Origin: PWHG01 sp964406935
GTDB taxonomy: Bacteria > Patescibacteriota > Patescibacteriia > Patescibacteriales > UBA12465
Direction: 5' to 3'
Assembly (NCBI GenBank): GCA_964406935.1
Contig: CAYOTM010000009.1
Span: 1 to 32,675 of the forward strand
Length of the DNA stretch: 32,675 bases
The notes beneath the pieces were generated by a model. It saw only the letters and a program-made list of their open reading frames with translations, did no database searches and had not been told where the DNA came from. Position 1 is the first letter of the stretch. Each line of letters starts with the position of its first letter. The translations under genes were made by a program, and so were the position numbers. Below, piece after piece: positions 23,406 to 30,197 of the stretch.

Positions 23406-24656
23406 ATGAAAACAAAACAAAAAAACAAATCAATTTTTATATTTTGCCTAGTTTTTCTCGGTTTACTTATTATTGGTTTTAATCGCTGGCCAGTCGCCAG
23501 TGGTCAAGGTGAAACGGCTATCAACGCTGAAATTCAACTATTAAATGAAGAGATTCAGCGACAAAAAGAATATTTAGATGAAATTAACAAAAAACGTCAA
23601 ACACTAGAAACCTTAATGAAGGGCAAACAACAAGAAGCCGCAAGTTTAAATAATCAATTAACTATTTTAGAGGGCCGGATTACTCAAGCTGAATTAGAAA
23701 TTGAATCAACCGAAATTGAAATTGCTACCACTAATTTAGAAATTCAAAAACTAAAAGCGGATAAGATGTCTTTGGATCGTAAAATTGAACAACAGAAAGA
23801 TCACATCTCTCGCTTAATGCGCTTAACCTATCGACAAAGCCAATTATCAACTTTAGAAATTCTTCTTCTAAATGATTCTTTAACTGATTTTTTAAATCAA
23901 TTAAAATATCTAGACAGTGCTAATCGAGAAATTTCCGAAAAAGTAAATGAGTTAAAAATTAATAAAGACAAGCTCGACAGAAGTCAAGAAATCTTAGAAG
24001 AAAAGAGCAGGGAGCTAGGACAATTAATTGATCGTTTAAACGGACAAATTAATGGCTTGGAATATGAAAAGCAAAGTAAAGTTTTTATTTTAGAAGAAAC
24101 TCAGTCCTCAGAAAAAGAATATCAATCTTTAGTTGCTCAAGCTAAACGGGAACAGCAGCAAGCCTCCGCTGAAATTGCTAATCTAGAAGTAACTGTCAGG
24201 CAAAAACTAGCTAGTCTCCAAAACAATCGCTTAGAAGATAGCGATAGCACAATCGGCTGGCCAATGACCAAAAACGTGGTAACTGCCACTTTCCGCGATC
24301 CCGGTTATCCTTACCGTCATTTAATTGGCGAACATTCAGGAATTGACATTAGATCCGCTCAAGGAAATACTTTACGAGCAGCTGCCGATGGTTATGTTGC
24401 TCGCGTCAAATTTGCTGGCACTAGCGCCTATGCTTATATCATGATCATTCATAATGATGGCCTATCAACAGTTTATGGCCACGTTTCAGCTGTTAACGTT
24501 GAAGCAGATCAATACGTTGTCCGCGGACAAGTAATTGGTAAAACCGGCGGTGCCCCGGGAGGAGTTGGCTCGGGTGCCTTTTCTACCGGCCCTCATTTAC
24601 ACTTTGAGGTAAGAAAAAATGGTTTACCAGTTAATCCTTTAGATTATTTACCATAA
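23406..24656 (+). CDS. M23 peptidase with coiled-coil (EnvC/PcsB-like murein hydrolase)
   Basis: Cell-wall endopeptidase or amidase activator outside the membrane. It has an N-terminal signal or anchor segment (about 9-28), a long coiled coil (about 35-240) and a C-terminal LytM/M23 domain (about 270-416). The zinc-site motifs are intact: HSGIDI (His and Asp) and GPHLHFEV (HxH), plus the YGH segment. This layout matches EnvC/PcsB-type division-associated hydrolases. I chose the ATG at 23406 (416 aa) over 23370 because the extra twelve residues lie within or upstream of the promoter. A role in septal peptidoglycan cleavage is inferred from family and architecture. Confidence 0.92.
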   Translation: MKTKQKNKSIFIFCLVFLGLLIIGFNRWPVASGQGETAINAEIQLLNEEIQRQKEYLDEINKKRQTLETLMKGKQQEAASLNNQLTILEGRITQAELEIESTEIEIATTNLEIQKLKADKMSLDRKIEQQKDHISRLMRLTYRQSQLSTLEILLLNDSLTDFLNQLKYLDSANREISEKVNELKINKDKLDRSQEILEEKSRELGQLIDRLNGQINGLEYEKQSKVFILEETQSSEKEYQSLVAQAKREQQQASAEIANLEVTVRQKLASLQNNRLEDSDSTIGWPMTKNVVTATFRDPGYPYRHLIGEHSGIDIRSAQGNTLRAAADGYVARVKFAGTSAYAYIMIIHNDGLSTVYGHVSAVNVEADQYVVRGQVIGKTGGAPGGVGSGAFSTGPHLHFEVRKNGLPVNPLDYLP

Positions 24657-24672
24657 ATTATTAGTAAAAAAT

Positions 24673-24702
24673 AAAAAGACTAAATTTAATTTAGTCTTTT
24701 TT
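24673..24702 (+). terminator. Terminator after the M23 gene
   Basis: AAAAAGACTAAAT (24673-24685), loop TTA, ATTTAGTCTTTTT (24689-24701), T-tract to 24702. It is nearly symmetric and could act both ways. Confidence 0.85.
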
Positions 24703-24750
24703 GATAGTTTAAAAGTAGGGTTTAAAAATATTTAAATAAATAAATTTACT

Positions 24751-24786
24751 AAAAAATAAAAAGGGAATCGTTTTTACGACTCTCTT
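24751..24786 (-). terminator. Terminator after the small membrane protein gene
   Basis: Minus strand: AAGAGAGTCG (24786-24777), loop of six, CGATTCCCTT (24770-24761), with one mismatch and one G-U pair, then T-rich sequence. Confidence 0.7.
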
Positions 24787-24800
24787 ATTTTTTTAAAACC

Positions 24801-25421
24801 TTAAAGCTCAAAAATAAATTTTATGAATTCTATTAACATAAAAACCAGAGAAAAAACAATTGGAATTAATGTGAAAAGAATAATTAGGATAGCAGCGGCT
24901 GATAGCATCCCTATCAAAAAAGCTAGAGGAAACATTTCCCATTCAGTGCAGTTGTCATTCGTAAAAAATAACATGGAAAAAGCCAGGCCTAAACCACAGC
25001 CCACAATAAAAACTGAGCTAATTCGTAAAAGGAAATAATTATTAAACACCTCTTCCTCAGTTTTTTCAAAAATAGCCCAAAGAGCCAAAAAGACGGAAAT
25101 AGCTACTAATGCAAGGCCAGAAAGAAATAAAATTATAACTCCAAGTACGACAAAAAAATCATCACCAGAATACAGATTATAATCTGCAGGATTACGCGGG
25201 AATGGATATTCAGGAGTTGTGGGATCTTGATACACTAAAAATAATCCAATAAATAAGCTTAACGAAAATCCAAGGAACAAATAAGCAAAGCTAACTTTTA
25301 GTTGTTTAATTTGACGAAGTCTAACCATAAAAAGGGCTAGGAGAAAAGTTATTGGAATAAACCAAGCTTGAGAAAATACAATTGGAAAAATTTTTAACCA
25401 AGAAAAAAATTTATTCCACAT
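24801..25421 (-). CDS. Polytopic membrane protein of unknown function
   Basis: 206-aa hydrophobic protein from the ATG at 25421 (a TTG at 25430 would add three residues). About five membrane segments are visible: near 12-32, 40-60, 88-112, 128-150 and 160-200. There is an outer loop with DPTTPEYPFPRNPADYNLYSGDD and a later NDNCTEW loop. No family recognised. The frame stays open upstream to 25595 without an ATG and reads like protein (DFATCFGDCSNFL, then ISNYNCQNLFP). A -1 shift at the A8 run (25563-25556) would join it to the ATG at 25576 and its Lys/Glu-rich start. The true product may therefore be about 50 residues longer. It has no Shine-Dalgarno sequence, and its own terminator follows. 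Confidence 0.55.
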   Translation of the reverse strand: MWNKFFSWLKIFPIVFSQAWFIPITFLLALFMVRLRQIKQLKVSFAYLFLGFSLSLFIGLFLVYQDPTTPEYPFPRNPADYNLYSGDDFFVVLGVIILFLSGLALVAISVFLALWAIFEKTEEEVFNNYFLLRISSVFIVGCGLGLAFSMLFFTNDNCTEWEMFPLAFLIGMLSAAAILIILFTLIPIVFSLVFMLIEFIKFIFEL

Positions 25422-25459
25422 TGGAAACAAATTTTGACAATTGTAATTCGAGATACCTT

Positions 25460-25576
25460 CTAAGGTAACAGAGGAAATTCCTCCATTAATAAAAAACGTA
25501 AGAGATAAAAAATTACTACAATCCCCAAAACACGTAGCGAAATCCGTAACATTTGTTTTTTTTCTTCCTTTTTCAT
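25460..25576 (-). CDS. Small ORF upstream of the membrane protein (or its frameshifted start)
   Basis: A 38-codon frame starts at the first ATG after a good promoter (25662-25634). It reads MKKEEKKQM, then a hydrophobic stretch (ISLRVLGIVVIFYLLRFLL), and stops at TAG. It may be a tiny membrane protein. Alternatively only its first seven codons are used, before slippage at GAA AAA AAA C shifts ribosomes or the polymerase into the long frame of the 24801-25421 gene. Homologues are needed to choose. Confidence 0.35.
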   Translation of the reverse strand: MKKEEKKQMLRISLRVLGIVVIFYLLRFLLMEEFPLLP

Positions 25577-25633
25577 GATTAAAAGTTTTTGGATTTTAGG
25601 TTTTAAATTTTAAAGATCTAAAGTTAACCATTA

Positions 25634-25662
25634 ACTATATCACACTTAAATAATTTTGTCAA
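25634..25662 (-). promoter_or_regulatory. Promoter of the small membrane protein gene
   Basis: Minus strand: TTGACA (25662-25657), 17-bp spacer, TATAGT (25639-25634). The start would be near 25627, about 50 nt before the ATG at 25576. The rest of 25663-25766 holds only an AT-rich weak hairpin after xer. Confidence 0.7.
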
Positions 25663-25766
25663 GATAAAAAACAAAAAGGGAATTCAGCTAATTAGATTAT
25701 TTTAGCTAATATTAAAAAAATACTCTTAAAATAGTATCTGGCTATCTGTCTCTAAATTTCTCTAAA

Positions 25767-26708
25767 CTAATCCTTTAAAGGATGAAACTTTTGCTGCATT
25801 TTTTGAGCATAAAGATCAGAAGCATGAACGTAGCGGGTGGTAGTGTCTAAGGACTCATGCCCTAACAGAATTTGAATAGCAGCAGGGTTCGCTCCAGCTT
25901 CAGCTAAATAAGTAGCAAAGCCATGGCGCAAAGAATGAGCCGAAATTGGAATATTAATATCTAATAACTCCCGGTAACGTTTAATTTTAAACTGCAAATA
26001 ATTAGGGGAGATTTTTTTATCTTTTTGCTGCTTAGAATTAGCCCCGCGGTAGGGAATAAAGGCAAACAGGGAATCGTCATGACGACTCTCTAAGTAATCA
26101 CTCAAGAACTTTTGTGCTCGAGGGGTTAAATAAACAAAACGCTCCTTTTTCCCTTTACCCAAGACAAAAATTCGCCCATTCTTATCAATCTGATTAATTT
26201 TTAAATTAATTAACTCAGAAATACGTAAGCCCGTAGAGAAGAGAACTTCCAGCATTGCTCGGTTCCGCTGAGCAATCCGTTGGTCTTTTTCAATCTTAGA
26301 TGGAAATTCAATTAGTTTGACAATTTCCTCAATTTCTGCTACTTGGGGCTTTTTCTTGATGGTTTTAATCATTTTAATCATTTCCGGAGAGAGCGGAGAA
26401 TCGTAGTCCATTTCAATTAAATATTTAAAATAGCTTCTCAAGACTGATAACATTCGATTTAAGGAATAAGCGTTAAGGCGCTTGATACCGCTTTGTTGTT
26501 TAGCAGTTTTACGATCAATCGAGCTTAATAAAGCTTTATAGTTTAATAAATCTTTTTTAGTTAATTTGTTGAAGCTAAGTTGGTTGGCTACCAAAAAATC
26601 TTCAAACACTTGAAGATCTCGTTCATAATTATAAATTGTTTTGGGTGAATAATTATTAACCTTTAAGTTTAGGAGAAAATCATCAACCAAGGGAAGTTGT
26701 TCAGTCAT
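25767..26708 (-). CDS. xerD: Tyrosine recombinase of the Xer family
   Basis: 313-aa site-specific recombinase, most likely the chromosome-dimer resolvase. The N-terminal SAM-like core-binding domain is at about 5-105. The catalytic domain has all six residues: Arg162 (TGLRISEL), Lys185 (GKGKKER), His258 and Arg261 (HSLRHGFAT), His284 (LLGHESL) and nucleophile Tyr293 (TRYVHAS). An insert of about 20 residues (around 212-238, ANSKQQKDKKIS) enlarges the region between Lys185 and His258. No second xer gene is seen, so it may work alone as XerA/XerH/XerS do. The symbol xerD is a family label only. A dif-like palindrome lies 94 bp upstream, and the promoter touches it. It is not beside phage or integron genes, which argues against a mobile integrase. 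Confidence 0.9.
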   Translation of the reverse strand: MTEQLPLVDDFLLNLKVNNYSPKTIYNYERDLQVFEDFLVANQLSFNKLTKKDLLNYKALLSSIDRKTAKQQSGIKRLNAYSLNRMLSVLRSYFKYLIEMDYDSPLSPEMIKMIKTIKKKPQVAEIEEIVKLIEFPSKIEKDQRIAQRNRAMLEVLFSTGLRISELINLKINQIDKNGRIFVLGKGKKERFVYLTPRAQKFLSDYLESRHDDSLFAFIPYRGANSKQQKDKKISPNYLQFKIKRYRELLDINIPISAHSLRHGFATYLAEAGANPAAIQILLGHESLDTTTRYVHASDLYAQKMQQKFHPLKD

Positions 26709-26801
26709 AATTAAATAAAAAATGATTAATAGGGAAATGAATCATGCTCATCAACTTTAGCTAATTGGGCCTATTTATCCCTTCTTTAGCCTTAGATATA
26801 A

Positions 26802-26829
26802 ACTGAGTATAATATCCCTTATACTCTAT
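26802..26829. other. dif: Candidate dif site (Xer recombination site)
   Basis: The left arm is ACTGAGTATAA (26802-26812), the spacer TATCCC (26813-26818) and the right arm TTATACTCTAT (26819-26829). This is the 11-6-11 layout of bacterial dif. The arms are complementary at 9 of 11 positions and perfectly over the inner eight. They end in the ATAA / TTAT steps conserved beside the spacer in known dif sites. It lies directly upstream of the only xer gene. It could instead be an operator for a dimeric repressor, since an operator would have the same symmetry. Confidence 0.6.
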
Positions 26830-26856
26830 TATAATCTAGTAATTATAGGTTGTCAA
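26828..26856 (-). promoter_or_regulatory. Perfect-consensus promoter of xer overlapping dif
   Basis: Minus strand: TTGACA (26856-26851), 17-bp spacer, TATAAT (26833-26828), a full consensus sigma70 promoter. The -10 shares two bases with the right arm of the dif candidate, and the expected start (about 26821) falls inside it. The leader to the ATG at 26708 is about 113 nt. Confidence 0.8.
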
Positions 26857-26920
26857 CTAATAACCGGTAATTAACCTTAATTCTGGCTATTTTTGACGAT
26901 TACAGGCTTCCCTCCAACAA

Positions 26921-27061
26921 TTAATAAATCATTAGGCCTAAAAGATTAATTTCTGGTTGAAACATTAAAATAATTTTTAAAATTATAATAAACACTCCAA
27001 CCACGATTAAACAGAAAAGAAAGATTGCTAAAAAAAGTAAAAATTTAAAAAGTCCTTCCAT
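26921..27061 (-). CDS. Small hydrophobic protein, 46 aa, downstream of ftsQ
   Basis: Single membrane-segment protein: MEGLFKFLLFLAIFLFCLIV as start, continuing VGVFIIILKIILMF and a short polar tail. It begins 15 nt after the ftsQ stop on the same strand, so co-transcription is likely. No family recognised; small hydrophobic proteins near division genes are often hard to classify. The open frame could be chance in AT-rich DNA, though the basic spacing and the clean membrane segment support a gene. No Shine-Dalgarno sequence. Confidence 0.45.
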   Translation of the reverse strand: MEGLFKFLLFLAIFLFCLIVVGVFIIILKIILMFQPEINLLGLMIY

Positions 27062-27076
27062 ATAAATATTGATTAA

Positions 27077-27892
27077 TTATTTAATATAAGCTTTATCACC
27101 ATAGCGAACATCGATATATTCAATTCCAGCTAATTCATCATTAGTTCTCTCTCGACAAACAGCTAGCAGTTTCAGCAACTGCTTATCTAGATCGTCACGA
27201 CGATTCAAATAAACAGTTGGCCCCGAATGAATAATCATATTAATTGTTTGTTCATCGCCATTAAGTAAAAAATAGTGGGCAGAAAACTCTTGATATTTCT
27301 GACTTAAATTAAAAACTGTTAAAACGTCATCTAAATAACCATTAGCTAATGATAAACAAGTTAAAAGCTGATCAGCTGATAGTTTATCTGATTTTATAAC
27401 AGGATACTTTAAATAAGAATCTTCAGTCACTGACGCATTATTAATAGGACAAGCATTTGCATCACGAAGCTGAACTTGATTATTAAAATCTAAAATAAAA
27501 GCTGCTTGCCTTTCCTCTAAATTAATAATTAAAGTTTTTGGATAAGATTTCTGAATACTCAGAGTGCTGAGATCAAATTCGGTAATAACTGACGATAAAA
27601 TAGTATCACTAGAAAATAAAAATAAATTAGCTGGTGGTAAATTAAAAATTCTTGGTTGATTAATGGCTTGCCATAACCAATTTTCCAAATCGATTAAATT
27701 AGTCCGCTGGGCCCCTCTAATTTCAATTTTTTTAATCACAAATAAAGGGGAGAAAAATAATAAAAAAACTGCTGCCCCTAATAATAAAACAGTAATTAAA
27801 ACCAAAATAAACCGTCGCCACAGTTTTTTATTACGAGCGGGCTTAAAGAAGGGGTTTTTTAAGTTTTTACTTTGATAATCGCGACGCACCAT
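27077..27892 (-). CDS. ftsQ: Cell division protein FtsQ/DivIB-like
   Basis: Bitopic divisome protein linking FtsL/FtsB to septal synthesis. The 271 aa comprise a basic cytosolic tail (1-26), one membrane segment (about 27-48), a POTRA domain (about 50-120, starting FVIKKIEIRGAQRTNLIDLENWLWQAI) and a beta domain ending IEYIDVRYGDKAYIK, the usual FtsQ C-terminal signature. EERQAAFIL matches the FtsQ domain junction. It is 47 nt downstream of alr in a leftward cluster with envelope genes. No Shine-Dalgarno sequence was seen. Confidence 0.9.
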   Translation of the reverse strand: MVRRDYQSKNLKNPFFKPARNKKLWRRFILVLITVLLLGAAVFLLFFSPLFVIKKIEIRGAQRTNLIDLENWLWQAINQPRIFNLPPANLFLFSSDTILSSVITEFDLSTLSIQKSYPKTLIINLEERQAAFILDFNNQVQLRDANACPINNASVTEDSYLKYPVIKSDKLSADQLLTCLSLANGYLDDVLTVFNLSQKYQEFSAHYFLLNGDEQTINMIIHSGPTVYLNRRDDLDKQLLKLLAVCRERTNDELAGIEYIDVRYGDKAYIK

Positions 27893-27939
27893 AAAATCAT
27901 TACTCTTCCCTGCTTCCTTAGCAGAAAAAATAAATTAAC

Positions 27940-29109
27940 TTAATTTTTAACAATAATTCTTCTAATATTAGCCTTAAAATTAACTAAAAGCTCATAAGGG
28001 ATGCGATTAGCTAAAGCTGATAATTTGATTAAAGAATTGGGGTCTTGAGGTTTATCTGATAACACTAGCACCTCATCCCCAACCATTGCTTGATGCTTCC
28101 CTAAATTAAGACAAGATAAATTCATGCAAACTCGACCAACCAGAGGGACCCAAAATGACTCCTGAGTACTATTAACTAATAAATTAAGGTTTAAATTAGA
28201 TAAATTACGATCAAGCCCTTCATAATAGCCAAAAGGGATGACGGCTATTTTAGTGTTATGCTTAGCTTGAAAAGTGACATTATAAGAAACAGTTTCGCCT
28301 GATCGAAGTGTTTGTAAAGAAATTATTTTACTAATAATTCTCAGAGCGGGTTGTAAATTAATAGCCAACTTACTAGCTTCAGTGGAATTATCATCAACAA
28401 AGGGGCTATAACCATAAAAAGCTAAGCCGGGACGAAAAGCGGTAAGAACTGGTTGTTGCAAGGTAAAGACAGCCGCGCTATTGCCTAAATGAACAATCGG
28501 AGGATTAAAGCCGGCTTGTCTAATTAATTGATAGGCATCTAAAAAATTTTGTAACTGCTCCTGGTTAAGTTGAGAATCTTCTTCTTCAGAAGCAGCTAGA
28601 TGGGAGCAAAAACCACGAAAATCTACTTTTTGTAATTCAGTCTGATGGCGCTTAATAAAACTAGCTAAGTCTTTAATTCCCTCTCGATTCATCCCTGAAT
28701 TAAAAAATAAATGAATTTTTGCCTTCTTTCCAAAGCGACTTAAATAATGCAAAGTACTGGAATTATAAACAACTACCTCAACCTTTGACCAAGGTAAATA
28801 CTGATAAGACTCTAAGGACATCTCCCCAATAATTAAAGCACGCCCTTTAAAATAACGATTAACAATTTGGGCTTCAGGAAAAGAATCAACAGCCACCAAT
28901 TTAACCTGACTATTATTTAAAATACTAGCGACCTCCTTTAAACCGTGGCCATAAGCATTTGCTTTTAAAACCGGAATTAATTGACTAAGCGGTTGTAATG
29001 ATTGTAAAAAATTTAAATTAGCTAATAATTTATCAGCTAAAATTTCTAAACGATTAAGAGTTTCATATTTAGGTCGCCGCCAATTTTTAATAATATCAAT
29101 AATACTCAT
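27940..29109 (-). CDS. alr: Alanine racemase
   Basis: PLP enzyme interconverting L- and D-alanine for peptidoglycan. Lys49 in PVLKANAYGHG is the PLP-binding base and Tyr276 in GETVSYNVTF is the opposite catalytic base of the partner subunit. HLGNSAAV (207-214) and FRPGLAFYGYSP (235-246) are the usual barrel motifs. The 389-aa length is normal. In the conserved GRVCMD motif the last Asp is Asn (GRVCMNLS), and the N-terminus carries about 20 extra residues (IIDIIKNWRRPKYETLNRLE). It lies 6 nt from the CARDB/DUF11-like gene and 47 nt before ftsQ. Confidence 0.95.
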   Translation of the reverse strand: MSIIDIIKNWRRPKYETLNRLEILADKLLANLNFLQSLQPLSQLIPVLKANAYGHGLKEVASILNNSQVKLVAVDSFPEAQIVNRYFKGRALIIGEMSLESYQYLPWSKVEVVVYNSSTLHYLSRFGKKAKIHLFFNSGMNREGIKDLASFIKRHQTELQKVDFRGFCSHLAASEEEDSQLNQEQLQNFLDAYQLIRQAGFNPPIVHLGNSAAVFTLQQPVLTAFRPGLAFYGYSPFVDDNSTEASKLAINLQPALRIISKIISLQTLRSGETVSYNVTFQAKHNTKIAVIPFGYYEGLDRNLSNLNLNLLVNSTQESFWVPLVGRVCMNLSCLNLGKHQAMVGDEVLVLSDKPQDPNSLIKLSALANRIPYELLVNFKANIRRIIVKN

Positions 29110-29115
29110 AAAAAA

Positions 29116-30186
29116 TTATTCAACTACTGTTCCCTGCCCTTGATTTAAAAAATCATCAACTAAATCAGTATTTAAAGACCTAAGAGCGCCTCTAATTTCT
29201 TCGTTAGCGAGAGTGTCAGTAAACCGATAAGTTAAGTCGGTAATTAAATTAAGAACTTGACCGAGATGTTCTGACTCAGGATTAATTTTAATTTCAAAAC
29301 CAGCTCGATAGTTGCCGTTGGCCTTATCAACAAATGGAAGCTGCCAAATTAAGCGTCGGTTAGCCGGATCATAGGAGTAATCACCAGCCAATAGGCTCTG
29401 ATTTGAGCCTAGTTCAGCATAAACGGGCAGTTTACCACTAATTACAACATTTTCTAAATTATTGCCCATATTTTCTACTGAGAAAAAAATCCAATAGACA
29501 GTCGGGATATCAACAATTGGTGGTATTGGACCCACTCCTAATTGATCACCTCGTGAGCTATGATAATAAGCCGTCGCTTCAATTTTAGTGTTGGATAAGA
29601 ATTTAAGATTATTTAAACGAATTTCTTGTTTAAACTCCTGATCTTCAAACAAGTGATTAATGACTGCTTGCCAAGCAGTCTCGCGCGCCAAAGGATCATC
29701 GCTTAAATTTACATAAACCCGAATACTAGCCTGACCGCCACCTAAAGCTTCTAACTCATCAATCACTAGAGTACGACCAACAATTTTTACTTCACCGGGC
29801 AATAAAATATTTTCTAAACGATTAACTGTAAAACCGCGGCTTAAAGTTTCAAAAGAAATTATTAAATTATTAATATCGCGATCGCTGTTATTGAAATATT
29901 CCAGATCAAGTAAAACTCCGCCACTGGAATTAAGAGTATTTTTATTTAAAGAAAAACTTATTTCCAGGGGGTCAGTAATTTCTTCAACCGGACCATTAGG
30001 TTCAACCACTGGTTCTAAAGGGGGACGCAAAAGCTCAGGACGATAAAAATTTAAAGTTAAAACGATTACTAATAAAATAACAATTAAGAGTGATAGCGAA
30101 ATATCTAAAATAAAATGCCAACGATTACGTCGACGATAAAAAAACCAAGTGCGCCTGTGTAGAGATTTTAAAAATGATCTTAACAT
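29116..30186 (-). CDS. Single-pass membrane protein with DUF11/CARDB-like domains
   Basis: 356-aa protein with a very basic cytosolic start (RRTWFFYRRRNR), one membrane segment (about 26-48), a Pro-rich linker (PPLEPVVEPNGPVEEI) and two beta-sandwich repeats. These resemble CARDB/DUF11 modules: SLNKNTLNSSGGVLLDLEYFNNSDRDINNLIISF (about 75-110), and VYWIFFSVENMGNNLENVVISGKLP (about 225-255). Such domains are usually extracellular structural or adhesive modules. Function unknown. It lies 11 nt after the GHL15 gene and 6 nt before alr in one leftward operon, so it probably belongs to the envelope. Confidence 0.8.
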   Translation of the reverse strand: MLRSFLKSLHRRTWFFYRRRNRWHFILDISLSLLIVILLVIVLTLNFYRPELLRPPLEPVVEPNGPVEEITDPLEISFSLNKNTLNSSGGVLLDLEYFNNSDRDINNLIISFETLSRGFTVNRLENILLPGEVKIVGRTLVIDELEALGGGQASIRVYVNLSDDPLARETAWQAVINHLFEDQEFKQEIRLNNLKFLSNTKIEATAYYHSSRGDQLGVGPIPPIVDIPTVYWIFFSVENMGNNLENVVISGKLPVYAELGSNQSLLAGDYSYDPANRRLIWQLPFVDKANGNYRAGFEIKINPESEHLGQVLNLITDLTYRFTDTLANEEIRGALRSLNTDLVDDFLNQGQGTVVE

Positions 30187-30197
30187 ATAAAAATAAA

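Noticed and set aside
25674..25712. AGCTAA/TTAGCT hairpin after xer as its terminator
   Set aside because: Weak AT stem, and the T-rich stretch does not directly follow it.
25767..26708. Mobile-element integrase
   Set aside because: No tRNA attachment site, excisionase or phage genes nearby; a dif-like site and housekeeping neighbours fit a chromosomal Xer.
26709..26740. ATGATT/AATCAT hairpin with a T-run in the xer leader (possible attenuator)
   Set aside because: The stem is only six A/T-rich pairs with a 12-base loop, too weak to call a terminator.
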